A stretch of DNA of 55,029 nucleotides. Origin: Sulfobacillus sp. (GTDB taxonomy: Bacteria; Bacillota; Sulfobacillia; Sulfobacillales; Sulfobacillaceae). Shown one piece after another: positions 44,780 to 53,422 of this stretch (the first letter of the stretch is position 1; each line of letters begins with the position of its first letter). The stretch spans positions 1-55,029 of the forward strand of contig DAIDDL010000027.1 of the NCBI GenBank assembly GCA_027309085.1. The letters run 5' to 3'. A program made the position numbers and the translations under genes. A model generated the notes under the pieces. It ran no database searches. It saw nothing but the letters and a program-made list of their open reading frames with translations, and was not told the origin of the DNA.

Positions 44780-44940
44780 GGTAACTTTAGCCGGGGGCTT
44801 CCACCGCACATCTTAAGACAGTGTATCGGCCTTGTCCACTTTGAGCTTTACACTCCCCATACGAGTGTTCATGGACAGCGAGTCCATGTGGACCGCATGA
44901 ATAATTCAGGGGTCTGCCGTAAACGAGCACATTTCGACCA
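44780..44940 (-). ncRNA. IS200/IS605-type right end with omega-RNA-like fold (copy B), decayed
   Basis: It shares with 14164-14320 the blocks AGCCGGGGGCTTCCAC, GAGCTTTACA, CAGCGAGTCCA and AGGGGTCTGCCGTAA in the same order. The helix before the last block keeps GACC/GGTC and a bulged A, while its tip changes from TAGC/GCTA to TGAA/TTCA, so pairing is preserved. The outer hairpin is damaged (CGGCTAAAGTTACC on the minus strand). No tnpB is adjacent. It abuts the 3' end of the gene at 44950-45420. Confidence 0.45.
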
Positions 44941-44949
44941 GATTAGCAA

Positions 44950-45420
44950 TTACGGTGAGGAGTCGGAGGAGGATATAGTAGATTGGGATACACTTTCGAG
45001 GGGTTGTCCTGTCTGAGCATTTACGATGACATTCAATGATCCTTGGCTTGAATGAGAGGTAATCGGGGCCCCATGTGGTAGAGCCGGCCCGGCGACAGGA
45101 ATAGCGACATTAGGAACCGTGACAATCCATGCAGGACCGTGATATAACGGGAGCGATACTATACCGAAACGGGTGGTAATAGGGCCACGGGTATTCCAGT
45201 GCGATCCAGCCACTGATTGAGCATGGGCTATAGCGGTGGCGGCACCGATCGTGCCAGCTGTAGGGGAGCTCGGTGTGAAGGGAATATTGTTGGCATTTAA
45301 CGTCGTGGATACGCTAGGGTTTTGAGCGCGGACCATGGTTGCTCGATTCCATGCGAAGCCGCCTCCGAGAACGAGAATACCAATACAACCGCTAAGCAGT
45401 ATTGTACGTGTACGTCGCAT
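44950..45420 (-). CDS. Secreted or membrane-anchored hypothetical protein (156 aa)
   Basis: AAAGGAG lies seven bases before ATG 45420; the frame extends further upstream but without support. The N-terminus MRRTRTILLSGCIGILVLGG is a signal peptide or anchor. There is no clean lipobox. The rest is rich in Ser, Thr, Ala and Pro, with no domain I recognise, and looks like an extracytoplasmic beta-rich or low-complexity part. The gene ends beside the IS605-type end B. Confidence 0.55.
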   Translation of the reverse strand: MRRTRTILLSGCIGILVLGGGFAWNRATMVRAQNPSVSTTLNANNIPFTPSSPTAGTIGAATAIAHAQSVAGSHWNTRGPITTRFGIVSLPLYHGPAWIVTVPNVAIPVAGPALPHGAPITSHSSQGSLNVIVNAQTGQPLESVSQSTISSSDSSP

Positions 45421-45827
45421 GCTGTTTCTCCTTTCCACAGATCCATTATAGGCTTTAACTGGTGCGCGTATCATACGTGTAGAAGCTTTGCCCTTGGCCT
45501 CCATAGAGTTGCCGCCGTACGTTGTATAATTTTGCCTGTCACTTGGGCCAAAGCTAGGCCTCTGCCGCACCTTTGGTGTAAGCCGACAAATGAACGGCAT
45601 CAGTCGCCATAAATTCCCAAGCAAGCACGATATGTGGCAACATTGCCACAACAATAGGCAGACGCCAGATCAGGCGGTCACAAAGAATTCTCCCTGTACA
45701 TCCGAAGTGCGGAAGAGCCATTGCTCTTAGGTCAGATACCGACCGGCTGCCATGAAAGAATTGTTCCGCTATAATAGTCGTAGCACGCCGAGCGACGCAT
45801 GCCGCGCACACAGGAGGGGCACAGCCG
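45421..45827. other. Divergent intergenic region
   Basis: It lies between two divergent genes and presumably holds both promoters. A minus-strand frame at 45554-45811 lacks a ribosome binding site and is not called. Confidence 0.4.
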
Positions 45828-46271
45828 ATGACTCTGTGGAACGAATTGATTGACGCCTACCTCGACAACGATATGGAACATCGCTACTTTCTAGATCTTC
45901 AACAGGGCATCGTCGTGATGGACTGGGATGAATCCATCACGGGAGAGCCGGGAATTGATTGGGACGATCCGCAGTCGATGGAGCGATACTGCGCCGTGCC
46001 CCAATGTACCACGCCGGAGGCCTACAGCTGGCGCGAACGGTTTGCAGCGGATGATGCCACGGGGCAGTTGGCGGACGCCTTGCACCGTAACCGGCCCTTC
46101 CGCCGCTTCAAAGACGCGCTTGCGGACCTGCGTCTGTGGGATGCTTGGAACGTCTATGAACGCGAATGGGCGGAACGCGAGCTCAAGGATTGGGTCGAGC
46201 AATTGCCCCTCGCCTATGACGTGCTGCAAGCCCGATGTGAGGCCTATTGGAAGAATGCCACCCCACCGTAA
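45828..46271 (+). CDS. UPF0158 family protein (147 aa)
   Basis: The sequence follows the UPF0158 (PF03682) pattern: HRYFLDLQQGIVVMDWDES near the start, then ADALHRNRPFRRFKDAL, and WNVYEREWAERELKDWVEQL at the end. The family has no known activity and often lies in accessory regions. A purine-rich AGGAGGGG lies about 13 bases before the ATG. No partner gene is evident. Confidence 0.75.
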   Translation: MTLWNELIDAYLDNDMEHRYFLDLQQGIVVMDWDESITGEPGIDWDDPQSMERYCAVPQCTTPEAYSWRERFAADDATGQLADALHRNRPFRRFKDALADLRLWDAWNVYEREWAERELKDWVEQLPLAYDVLQARCEAYWKNATPP

Positions 46272-47257
46272 AGGCATGCTGCAGAGCCATCAAATGGTAA
46301 CGCAAGGATGAGCATCCTTTTGACATGAACGCCCCGACAGGGATTCATTATAGGAGGATGCCGCTTGAGGCCCTCCTGGCCGGATCCGCCGAGAAACTCT
46401 TTCCACGACCGGACATGGCCATAGCGCATGTAAAATGGGGGGCATGGGCACAGAACGTCTGGTTTTCTGGCGAATTTTGGCTCTCGTGTCCGAATCAGCG
46501 CGGCTACCCCTCGCTCTCCATACGGAGTACCATAGGCCCAACGCCTCGCAACGTGTCGTTGGAGTGATGGCCGCATTCGTTCCCCTGCTATACGCCCCCC
46601 GATATCCCCGAGTCCTATACCGATCCGATGAGGCACGATTGGCGGACCACGCCGGTCCATAGCCCTTCGCTTGACAGGGAGGAGGCCCGGGGAGATCCGG
46701 CGTGACTTACCGGCGCTGCTTCTTTCGCCGCCGCTTCGCCTGGGATTTTTTCGCGTGGAGCTTGACGCGTGGTCTGGACGCCCTCGGGGGCGAATCTCCC
46801 AGACGGCGAATGTCGACAAACGGCTTCGGACGTCATGCCGCGAGTTCGGGAGGCTGTCCCCGCCACTGTTATACTCCTCGCGGATAATAATTGACGAATT
46901 TGTTTCCGGATTTGACCCCCTTTCCGCTTCAATATAGACGCCCCTACTGGACAAAATAATCCCTTTCTTGTACTGTCAATGGCTCTTTCTCAAATCCGGT
47001 GAGAGAGGCTGGACATCGCGGGGCTTTGCGCGTATGATAAGCGGCTCTTTCTCATATCCGGTGATCGTTATGCTTGGAGGGTTAACCGTGGGGCACCTTC
47101 TAGTCATTAAGCCGTGCTATGCCGGCGAGTCCGCTTTCGCGCCTGTTGCGATGTTCCGCTTTCACGCAATCGGTCCGGATCACCGTCTTTGAGAAAGAGC
47201 CCTGTCAATGGAGAGCATGCACGACGACCATTCTCTCGGTATAAGGGGGACTTTACT
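46272..47257. other. Decayed region before the IS630 fragment, with a short direct repeat
   Basis: No gene is supported. A minus-strand stretch (near 46705-46825) reads PFVDIRRLGDSPPRASRPRV then a very basic end (KKSQAKRRRKKQRR), but it lacks a start codon. GGCTCTTTCTCAAATCCGGT at 46981 recurs as GGCTCTTTCTCATATCCGGT at 47043, 62 bp apart. Confidence 0.4.
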
Positions 47258-47647
47258 ATGATACGTTTGACCATTCCCGCAGAGCACATGCAGATCCTCG
47301 AACAAGAACGTTTTCATCATCCCCATCCCCGAGTCCAACGGAAAATGGAAGCGGTGTATCTCACGGGAATGGGGTTGTCGCGCCACGAAGTGGCGCGCTT
47401 GCTGCATGTAACGGAAGGCACCGTACGATCCTACTGTGCCGCGTATCGGGATGGGGGGCTCGAAGCCCTCCATCGGTTCAATCCGCATCCCCATTCGGCG
47501 GCGTTAGATGCGCACGCCACCACTTTGGTGGAAACGTTTACGAGCACGCCGCCCCACACGGTTCAGGAAGCAGTGAACCGGATTGAAACGTTAACGGGAA
47601 TCCGGCGGAGCCCGACCCAAGTCCGAGAATGGCTAAAAAAAATGTAA
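47258..47647 (+). pseudogene. IS630-family transposase, N-terminal fragment
   Basis: The 129-codon frame starts at ATG 47258 with GGGGGA upstream. It holds the IS630-type helix-turn-helix pair: MGLSRHEVARLLHVTEGTVR, then YRDGGLEALHRF, and a second DNA-binding part with IRRSPTQVREWLKKM. It then stops at TAA inside an A-rich run (CTAAAAAAAATGTAA). Shifted frames after the run do not continue the catalytic DDE domain, so the second half is gone and not merely reached by frameshifting. Confidence 0.75.
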
Positions 47648-47888
47648 CTATTCAGGTACCCCCTTGTCTCGCACCGTTTCCTCCCGCGATGTGCCCCGTG
47701 TAGTGCGCTCTGGACCACCGCTACCCAGGGCAACAGTGCCCCAAGAGCCTCCACCCGTCGGCTTAGCGACCAAACGCCTTCCCCCATACTCGGCCAGCTC
47801 AGTAGAGACTTGGGTGGCCAAATAACGTAAGACATAACACAACTAGGGCCAGCGGGCTAAAAATCAATGAGCCACCTTATACGTGATC
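47648..47888. other. No supported gene
   Basis: A 64-codon minus-strand frame (47648-47842) lacks a ribosome binding site. GGCCAAATAACGT near 47815 is shared with the region near 11862. Confidence 0.35.
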
Positions 47889-47944
47889 GGGCGCGCCTGT
47901 TTCCGGCCGGGCGCGCCCGGCCGATGCCGTGCCTCGTCTATAAT
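47889..47944 (+). promoter_or_regulatory. Operator-like GC palindrome and -10 box upstream of the sulfur cluster
   Basis: GGGCGCGCC occurs at 47889-47897 and again at 47909-47917, exactly 20 bp apart, two turns of the helix. The second copy lies in a perfect 20-bp palindrome, CGGCCGGGCGCGCCCGGCCG (47904-47923). TATAAT follows at 47939-47944. No -35 box is seen, which would fit an activator-dependent promoter. It lies about 350 bp before dsrE. Confidence 0.45.
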
Positions 47945-48204
47945 TAATATAAAAATGGCAAAAGTTAGGTGCGGGAAACCTGTTACAAGGTCGATGACAG
48001 CTCGATTCATGCCCCACGTTCCTCTTGGCGAATTTATTGAAGAGGTCCATGGAGTAAGGGCCCATTTGGCCTATGTTAGTAGGTCTCTAAGGTCATAGGA
48101 AGAAAAGCGAAACTCAATTACTGTGGTGGAGCAGGGGGATTTGTTCGTGAGAGGGACCAGAAGTCCCGACCATCTTCTGCTCAAAGGTGAACATGTTCCC
48201 ATTA

Positions 48205-48232
48205 TTGACCGAAGGCTCTCCACGCATATCCT
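48205..48232 (+). promoter_or_regulatory. Sigma-A-like promoter for dsrE
   Basis: TTGACC (48205-48210) and TATCCT (48227-48232) are 16 bp apart. Transcription would start near 48239, some 50 bases before the dsrE start codon. Confidence 0.5.
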
Positions 48233-48290
48233 GCCTACTATCCACGATAATTCCAGCACTGAGTTGTTCATTTCACGAAGGGAGTCTATT

Positions 48291-48692
48291 ATGCCAAATC
48301 CTGAAGCAATCAACCTGATGGTGCTGTCCAACGATTACGCGAAGATTCATGCCGCGGCCATGCTGACAGCGGTGGCGGCTACTTACGGGAAACCTATCAA
48401 GATCTTTGTCAGTATGGAGGCTCTCCCCGCTTTTCATAAAGATCCAGCGGTGTCCGCTACGGTCGCCCAAGGGTCCGTGGCCCGTAAAATCATTGAGACG
48501 GGGGGCCCTGCGTCATTCCTCGACTTATTTCGGCAAGGCAAAGAACTGGGGGACGTGACGTTGTATGCCTGCAGCATGGTTCTGGATCTGTACCACTGGA
48601 CTCTTGACGATCTGGTAGATATCTTTGACAACACCCTGGGGGTGGCAGGATTTTTAGCGATGGTGGAAGGCGAAACCACATTCACGTTATAA
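48291..48692 (+). CDS. dsrE: DsrE/DsrF-family sulfur-carrier protein
   Basis: The 133-aa protein follows the DsrE-like fold: LMVLSNDYAKIHAAAMLTAV, then YGKPIKIFVSMEAL, and VTLYACSMVLDLY with a single cysteine (Cys94) where DsrE proteins carry their reactive Cys. AAGGGAG lies before ATG 48291; the frame is open further up without support. DsrE proteins pass persulfide sulfur to or from TusA in sulfur-oxidising bacteria. It is the first gene of the cluster dsrE-tusA-sqr-DUF1641. The symbol marks the family, not proven function. Confidence 0.8.
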   Translation: MPNPEAINLMVLSNDYAKIHAAAMLTAVAATYGKPIKIFVSMEALPAFHKDPAVSATVAQGSVARKIIETGGPASFLDLFRQGKELGDVTLYACSMVLDLYHWTLDDLVDIFDNTLGVAGFLAMVEGETTFTL

Positions 48693-48727
48693 AGAGACCA
48701 TGAGGAAACAAGAGGGGGAAACACATC

Positions 48728-48961
48728 ATGGCAGACGCCGTGAAAATCGTAGACGGACGCAATTCTTTCTGTCCCGGGCCTCTGATGGAGCTCATCAAAG
48801 GTATCCGTCAAGAACCAGTGGGAACAGTTTTTGAAGTGTGGTCGTCGGATAAGGGATCAGCTAATGATATTCCCGAGTGGGTTAAACGGGCAGGGCAGGA
48901 ATTGGTCAGTAACGTAGAAGACGGGGATATTTTCAAGATTCAAGTCAAGAAAATCAAGTAA
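48728..48961 (+). CDS. tusA: TusA-like sulfurtransferase
   Basis: At 77 residues it has the length of TusA, and the conserved CPGP motif with the reactive cysteine at Cys15 (NSFCPGPLMEL). The end (GDIFKIQVKKIK) matches the closing strand of the fold. TusA carries sulfur as a persulfide between enzymes, here probably from SQR or rhodanese-like sources to DsrE or to oxidation enzymes. Its ribosome binding site AGAGGGGG stands before the ATG. The gap to dsrE is 35 bp, so they are very likely co-transcribed. Confidence 0.9.
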   Translation: MADAVKIVDGRNSFCPGPLMELIKGIRQEPVGTVFEVWSSDKGSANDIPEWVKRAGQELVSNVEDGDIFKIQVKKIK

Positions 48962-49010
48962 AGAGAAGCACCAGTCACTGATCTTCGAAGCAATGGGGAG
49001 GGACAGTCAG

Positions 49011-50150
49011 ATGAAGAAAGTTGTGATTTTAGGCGGCGGTGTGGGAGGAACGATTGTCGCGAATCAAGTGGCGCGGCAAATGAACAGCGACATAAAAAAA
49101 GGCACACTCGAGGTTACCGTTATTACGGACTCGGAACAACACGTATATCAGCCGATGTTCTTGTATGTGGCTTTTGACCAGGTAATTCCAGGAGAAGCCA
49201 AAAAGCTGGAACGCGAGATTCTTGACCGCCACATCAAGATGGTGGTGGGATCGGCTGACCGTGTCGACCAGGACAAAAAAACCGTGATGATGACGGATGG
49301 GACGGCCGTTCCTTATGACTATTTGGTGATTGCCACCGGCAGCCGCCCCGCACCCGAGCAAGTGGCGGGACTGCCGGAAGGGGGGCACCTCTTTTACACA
49401 GAGGAGGGTGCGTTGAAATTGCGCCAGGCCCTGCATGACTTTGAGGGGGGACGTATTGTCATCACCGTCGGGGTGCCCCATAAATGTCCGGTGGCGCCTT
49501 TGGAATTCACTTTCATGCTCAAAGACTGGCTCCAGGCCAAAGGACTCGGCCAGAAGACAGAGATTGTGTACACCTATCCGATTGGGCGTCTGCACTCGTT
49601 GGAGCCGGTGGCCCGGTGGGCTGCGCCGGTCTTTGACGATCAGAAAATCGAATCTCACATCTTTTTTAATCCAGAACAGGTGGACCCGGCTAAGAAAACC
49701 ATCACCAGTTTAGAAGGCGAAACCCTCGACTACGACCTGTTAGTGGCGATTCCTCCGCATACCGGCCAGGACGTGATTGGGCGGTCTGCCTTAGGAGACG
49801 CCGGCAAATGGATTCCCACTGACCGCACTTCGTTGCGCATGAAGGGGTCCGAGGATATCTTCGTACTGGGAGATGCCACCGATCTTCCTATCAGCAAGGC
49901 GGGATCTACCGCGCATTTCGAAGCCGATGTGGTCGCAGCGAACATCGTAAATTTGCTGAATGGCGGACTGGGTTCCATACGGTATGACGGTAAAGTGTTT
50001 TGCTTTATCGAAACGAGCTTAACGAAAGCCACGTACATTACATTTGATTATCTCAACCCGCCGAAACCTTCCGAACCTACGGAAATGGTGCATATGTTCA
50101 AGATGGCGTACAACCGGCTGTACTGGCTGACCCCTGCAGGCCTATTGTAA
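49011..50150 (+). CDS. sqr: Sulfide:quinone oxidoreductase-like flavoprotein
   Basis: The 379-aa protein starts with the FAD-binding MKKVVILGGGVGGTIVANQV and carries YLVIATGSRP and the second FAD motif FVLGDATDLP. It has only two cysteines, Cys159 (PHKCPVAP) and Cys331 (KVFCFIET), at the places of the two redox cysteines that hold the polysulfide in SQR. The third cysteine of classical type I SQR is missing, as in type III-like enzymes. SQR oxidises sulfide and reduces membrane quinone. GGGAGGGA stands before ATG 49011; an ATG at 48993 has no such site. It lies 49 bp behind tusA. Confidence 0.85.
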   Translation: MKKVVILGGGVGGTIVANQVARQMNSDIKKGTLEVTVITDSEQHVYQPMFLYVAFDQVIPGEAKKLEREILDRHIKMVVGSADRVDQDKKTVMMTDGTAVPYDYLVIATGSRPAPEQVAGLPEGGHLFYTEEGALKLRQALHDFEGGRIVITVGVPHKCPVAPLEFTFMLKDWLQAKGLGQKTEIVYTYPIGRLHSLEPVARWAAPVFDDQKIESHIFFNPEQVDPAKKTITSLEGETLDYDLLVAIPPHTGQDVIGRSALGDAGKWIPTDRTSLRMKGSEDIFVLGDATDLPISKAGSTAHFEADVVAANIVNLLNGGLGSIRYDGKVFCFIETSLTKATYITFDYLNPPKPSEPTEMVHMFKMAYNRLYWLTPAGLL

Positions 50151-50172
50151 TGAACGGAGCAAAGGAGGCAGG

Positions 50173-51186
50173 ATGATGGCGACGATTGAAGTGTCCCAAG
50201 AAAGACTACAAGAATGGACAGACATGCTGGTGGCGCTCAAGGGGACCGTAGAGCCGTCTGCGGGGAAACAGATCGACACGCTCCTCGCGTCCGTTGAATC
50301 CACCCGAGGCCGCCAAGCGACTGGAGCGGAACCGAGTACAGCGGACAATCCCCGTCAAGAGACGGGCGGTGAGGTCCTAGATCTGCTCATCCAGTGGAAG
50401 AAGGACGGCACATGGGACGCGTTAACCCAATTTGCCGGAATTTTGACGGCCGTAAAGAGCTCCGCCACGGCACCGATGGCAGAGCGGATGGGAACCATGG
50501 TGACGTCCGTGGGAGAATTGGCTGGCATGGCCGCCGAACCCGAGATTCGGGGGCTGATGCAAGAGGCCATCATTCAAAATCCAGCGCTCATCACCGTACT
50601 CAAGCAGGTGGGACAGTGGCACGAAGATGGCACGTGGGACGCGTTGATCCAATTTGCCGGAATTTTGACGGCCGTAAAGAGCTCCGCTACGGCACCGATG
50701 GCAGAGCGGGTGGGAACATTGTTATCGAGCACGGGCAGCCTGGTGTCCCGCCTTACCGAAGCCGACGCGACCCAATTGATTACCGAGGTCTTTGACAATC
50801 AGGAGGTTGTGGTGGGCCTTCTGCATCAATTGGTGACGTGGCAATCCAACGGAACCTGGCAGACCTTGATGGATCTTGTTGGATTAGTCAATGCCGCCAA
50901 AGAGTCCATCAGTGCCGTGACAGTCGGCCACCTGAGCACTCTGGCGCAAGAAGGCATCTTAATCCTCAGTGAATTCCTGGATTCTGGAGCATTGCCCGGA
51001 GGGCTGGCTATTTTTGAAGGCATGTCTGAAGCGATGTCCACGGCATTTCATGAAGCCGAAAAGGACACCAAACACCTAACACTCACGAGCATGTTCCGGA
51101 TGATGAAGGATCCCCAGATCCAGATCAGTCTGAAAACCCTATTCGGCTTGCTGAAAAAAATGCCGAAAGTATTAGAAACATCCTGA
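50173..51186 (+). CDS. DUF1641-type protein with a recent internal duplication (337 aa)
   Basis: Three related helical repeats are visible: GTWDALTQFAGILTAVKSSA, GTWDALIQFAGILTAVKSSA and GTWQTLMDLVGLVNAAKESI, about 74 residues apart for the first two. The first two are nearly identical also in DNA (50404-50495 and 50626-50717). DUF1641 proteins are frequent neighbours of SQR-like and formate-dehydrogenase-like enzymes, but their role is unknown. AAAGGAGG precedes two adjacent ATGs (50173, 50176). The 22-bp gap to sqr shows it belongs to the same operon. Confidence 0.8.
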   Translation: MMATIEVSQERLQEWTDMLVALKGTVEPSAGKQIDTLLASVESTRGRQATGAEPSTADNPRQETGGEVLDLLIQWKKDGTWDALTQFAGILTAVKSSATAPMAERMGTMVTSVGELAGMAAEPEIRGLMQEAIIQNPALITVLKQVGQWHEDGTWDALIQFAGILTAVKSSATAPMAERVGTLLSSTGSLVSRLTEADATQLITEVFDNQEVVVGLLHQLVTWQSNGTWQTLMDLVGLVNAAKESISAVTVGHLSTLAQEGILILSEFLDSGALPGGLAIFEGMSEAMSTAFHEAEKDTKHLTLTSMFRMMKDPQIQISLKTLFGLLKKMPKVLETS

Positions 51187-51527
51187 GGGATGGGTGCGGC
51201 CATCAGTTCAAGCTAATCTGGATGAGAGCAAGAGTCAAGACGCACAGAAGCAGAGCGTTTCCTTCATGGTCGGCGGATCGACCAGATCAAGAACTCTTCC
51301 GGGCATTTCAAGAACGGTAGCTCTCAGCAAAGAGAACCGGCCCGTGATGGAGGGATCGTAGGCGCGGTTCAACTATTGCCCGCTGCGGGGCTGCTGGACC
51401 TGACGGGAGAGCCAATAGTACTATAGCAAAGGTGAGCACGCAAATTGTCATTGGCCAGTGTTCCCCCACGGCAAGCTGTTTTCGGTCTGCCGCAGGGCGT
51501 GCGCACGCATTTGAGGGGGGAATAAGC
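51187..51527. other. Intergenic region within the sulfur cluster
   Basis: About 340 bp without a supported gene. The end carries the GGGGGG ribosome binding site of the next gene. No terminator with a T run was found after the DUF1641 gene. Confidence 0.35.
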
Positions 51528-51977
51528 ATGACCACGCCTCCGTGGGAACAGGAATCTGAGAAGAGATGCGATGCACCCCGGGAGACCGATGATCACAGAA
51601 TTTCTGTGGTGGTCGTGGTTCGGTGGGATATTGAGTATTCCGCACTGAGCAGCATGGCGGCTGCGGACCCGAATTTGTTGTGCTGGCGGCCGGAAGAGGC
51701 TCATCCACCGCTGAAGACAGTTCCCGTGGTGGTGATCATGGATCCTCAGGCCGATTGGGTGGGGGATCAAGTAGTGCGTTGGCACGATGTGGGTCCGGTG
51801 GTCGTGGTGGTGGACACAGCCGAAGAAACGGTGGCCGCCGCATTGCGAGACATCGGCGCGGCGGTCGTTCTGAACTACCGTGATGCCACGCAGACGCGGA
51901 TTATCGCCGCGATCGAAGGGCTGGCAGGAATACTTCCTGACCGCAGTGACGATCCCCGCAACCATTCGCGCCCTTGA
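51528..51977 (+). CDS. Hypothetical receiver-like alpha/beta protein (149 aa)
   Basis: GAGGGGGG lies eight bases before ATG 51528, inside a longer open frame. The protein alternates hydrophobic strands and helices (ISVVVVVRW, VPVVVIMDPQADW, VGPVVVVVDTAEE, then a last strand and a helix), as in response-regulator receivers. One aspartate stands at the end of the third strand (VVIMD), where receivers carry the phosphorylated residue, but the acidic pair of strand 1 is missing. It is better called receiver-like of unknown function. It lies 144 bp before the methyltransferase gene. Confidence 0.55.
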   Translation: MTTPPWEQESEKRCDAPRETDDHRISVVVVVRWDIEYSALSSMAAADPNLLCWRPEEAHPPLKTVPVVVIMDPQADWVGDQVVRWHDVGPVVVVVDTAEETVAAALRDIGAAVVLNYRDATQTRIIAAIEGLAGILPDRSDDPRNHSRP

Positions 51978-52121
51978 TGCTCATGCAGCAAGGCCGTTTG
52001 TTTCTCCTCCGAACTGTCGGGGAAAACACCGGAGATGCCGCCTTTGGTAATCTCGGGAGACAACACCGAGCGGAACACCAGCTATTCCAGCGGGTTCTCC
52101 GGATGAGGAGCAGTGCTAAAG

Positions 52122-53255
52122 ATGGAAACACCAGAACTTTTCAACGAGATCGCCGTGCACTATGATAAGTGGAGCAATGTCTTGTCGGGTGAAGGCATTC
52201 GGGCCTGGCACCGATTTGCAGTCGACCATATGCATCTCGGTCCGGGATTAACCGTGCTCGATGTGGGGTGCGGCACGGGTACGGCCACCTGCATGATGGC
52301 TAAGGCCATCGGCCCGGAAGGCCATGTGGTGGGACTCGACCCCTCTTCCGCTATGTTGGCGGTGGCGAAAAGCATGGTCCGGCACTATTCATACGCTCCG
52401 GTGGAGTGGGTGCTGGGAACCGGGGAACATCTTCCATTTGAGGATAAGGTGTTTGACCGGGTGACGGCCCAATTTTCGCTGCGGAACATGCATCATTGGA
52501 CGGAGGGTCTGCAAGAAATGGTGCGGGTACTCCAAGACGATGGCCAGTTGACGATTTTAGAAATGGTGCAGCCGACCACAGCGTTAGGGACACTCGCACG
52601 CAACAGTCTCGGCGCAATTACCGCGAAAATCTCTGATGCCACTCTCACGCCGTACCAATGGTTGGGGCTATCATTGCATCATGCTCCCACAGCAGAGGAA
52701 TTGCGCCAGGAAGCGTTGCGGCACGGAATCCAGGAGATTGCCACCCACCACTGGCTCGGCGACTTAGTGGTGGAATTGCATGGTCGCAAAGGCCCATCCC
52801 TCGCGCCTCACAAGACATTCTCTCCGCCCGCCGCACTGGTTTGGGCTCTGGATGGGTCAATCACCTCCTTGCAGGGCGCCTCATGGATTAATGCGTTTAT
52901 CAGCGCGGGGACTAGTGTTCATCTGGTCACGGTTATGCCTAAGGCGACTCCCGCGGCAAAGATCCGTGACACCGACCGAGCTGCTTGGCTCCGTCACCAC
53001 CATACGGCAGAAGGCCTGCTGACAGCCGGACGATTTTTGACTCAGACGCATATGGTCGAGGGCAACCCCGGACGGAGGCTGATAGAATTAGCCACCGAAA
53101 CCCAATCGCAAATGATCCTCATGGGAGATAAACATTCAAGGATCTTGACGGGGCGCGGAATGGGACGAGTGGTCCGGTATGTGTCTGCACATTCGCCTGT
53201 TCCGGTCCTGATCATCCCCCCGATTGGAGCACTGAATAGCCAAAACATATCGTGA
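52122..53255 (+). CDS. UbiE-type methyltransferase fused to a UspA domain (377 aa)
   Basis: Residues 1-225 form a class I SAM methyltransferase: VLDVGCGTGTATCM (motif I, about 45-58), VVGLDPSSAMLAVAK, and FDRVTAQFSLRNM with the later ILEMVQP, a pattern like UbiE/MenG. Residues 235-370 form a universal-stress-protein domain: LVWALDGSITSLQGASWI, then MILMGDKHSRILTGRGMGR and VPVLIIPP. GAGGAG fits ATG 52122 better than an in-frame GTG at 52113. Quinone methylation would suit the neighbouring SQR, but the substrate is not shown. The domain fusion is unusual. Confidence 0.75.
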   Translation: METPELFNEIAVHYDKWSNVLSGEGIRAWHRFAVDHMHLGPGLTVLDVGCGTGTATCMMAKAIGPEGHVVGLDPSSAMLAVAKSMVRHYSYAPVEWVLGTGEHLPFEDKVFDRVTAQFSLRNMHHWTEGLQEMVRVLQDDGQLTILEMVQPTTALGTLARNSLGAITAKISDATLTPYQWLGLSLHHAPTAEELRQEALRHGIQEIATHHWLGDLVVELHGRKGPSLAPHKTFSPPAALVWALDGSITSLQGASWINAFISAGTSVHLVTVMPKATPAAKIRDTDRAAWLRHHHTAEGLLTAGRFLTQTHMVEGNPGRRLIELATETQSQMILMGDKHSRILTGRGMGRVVRYVSAHSPVPVLIIPPIGALNSQNIS

Positions 53256-53422
53256 GGCCTTGTTAATGAGTGTCGTTCCGCCGTTTACATCTGTGGGGTA
53301 CGCCTGCTGCCAAGTGCGTATGATTTCTTAAGTCTACGGCCCTGATCCAATGGTGTGGCGGCCATGGGGGCCGCTTTAAAATTGCGGTCAGGCCATAACG
53401 CGCAGCCGGAGGGAACTAAGTA

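Noticed and set aside
45554-45811. An 85-codon minus-strand frame between divergent genes.
   Set aside because: No ribosome binding site and no recognisable motif; it occupies a probable promoter region.
46244-46954. A 236-codon minus-strand frame.
   Set aside because: It overlaps the end of the UPF0158 gene, and its composition is Arg/Gly/Pro-rich without motifs.
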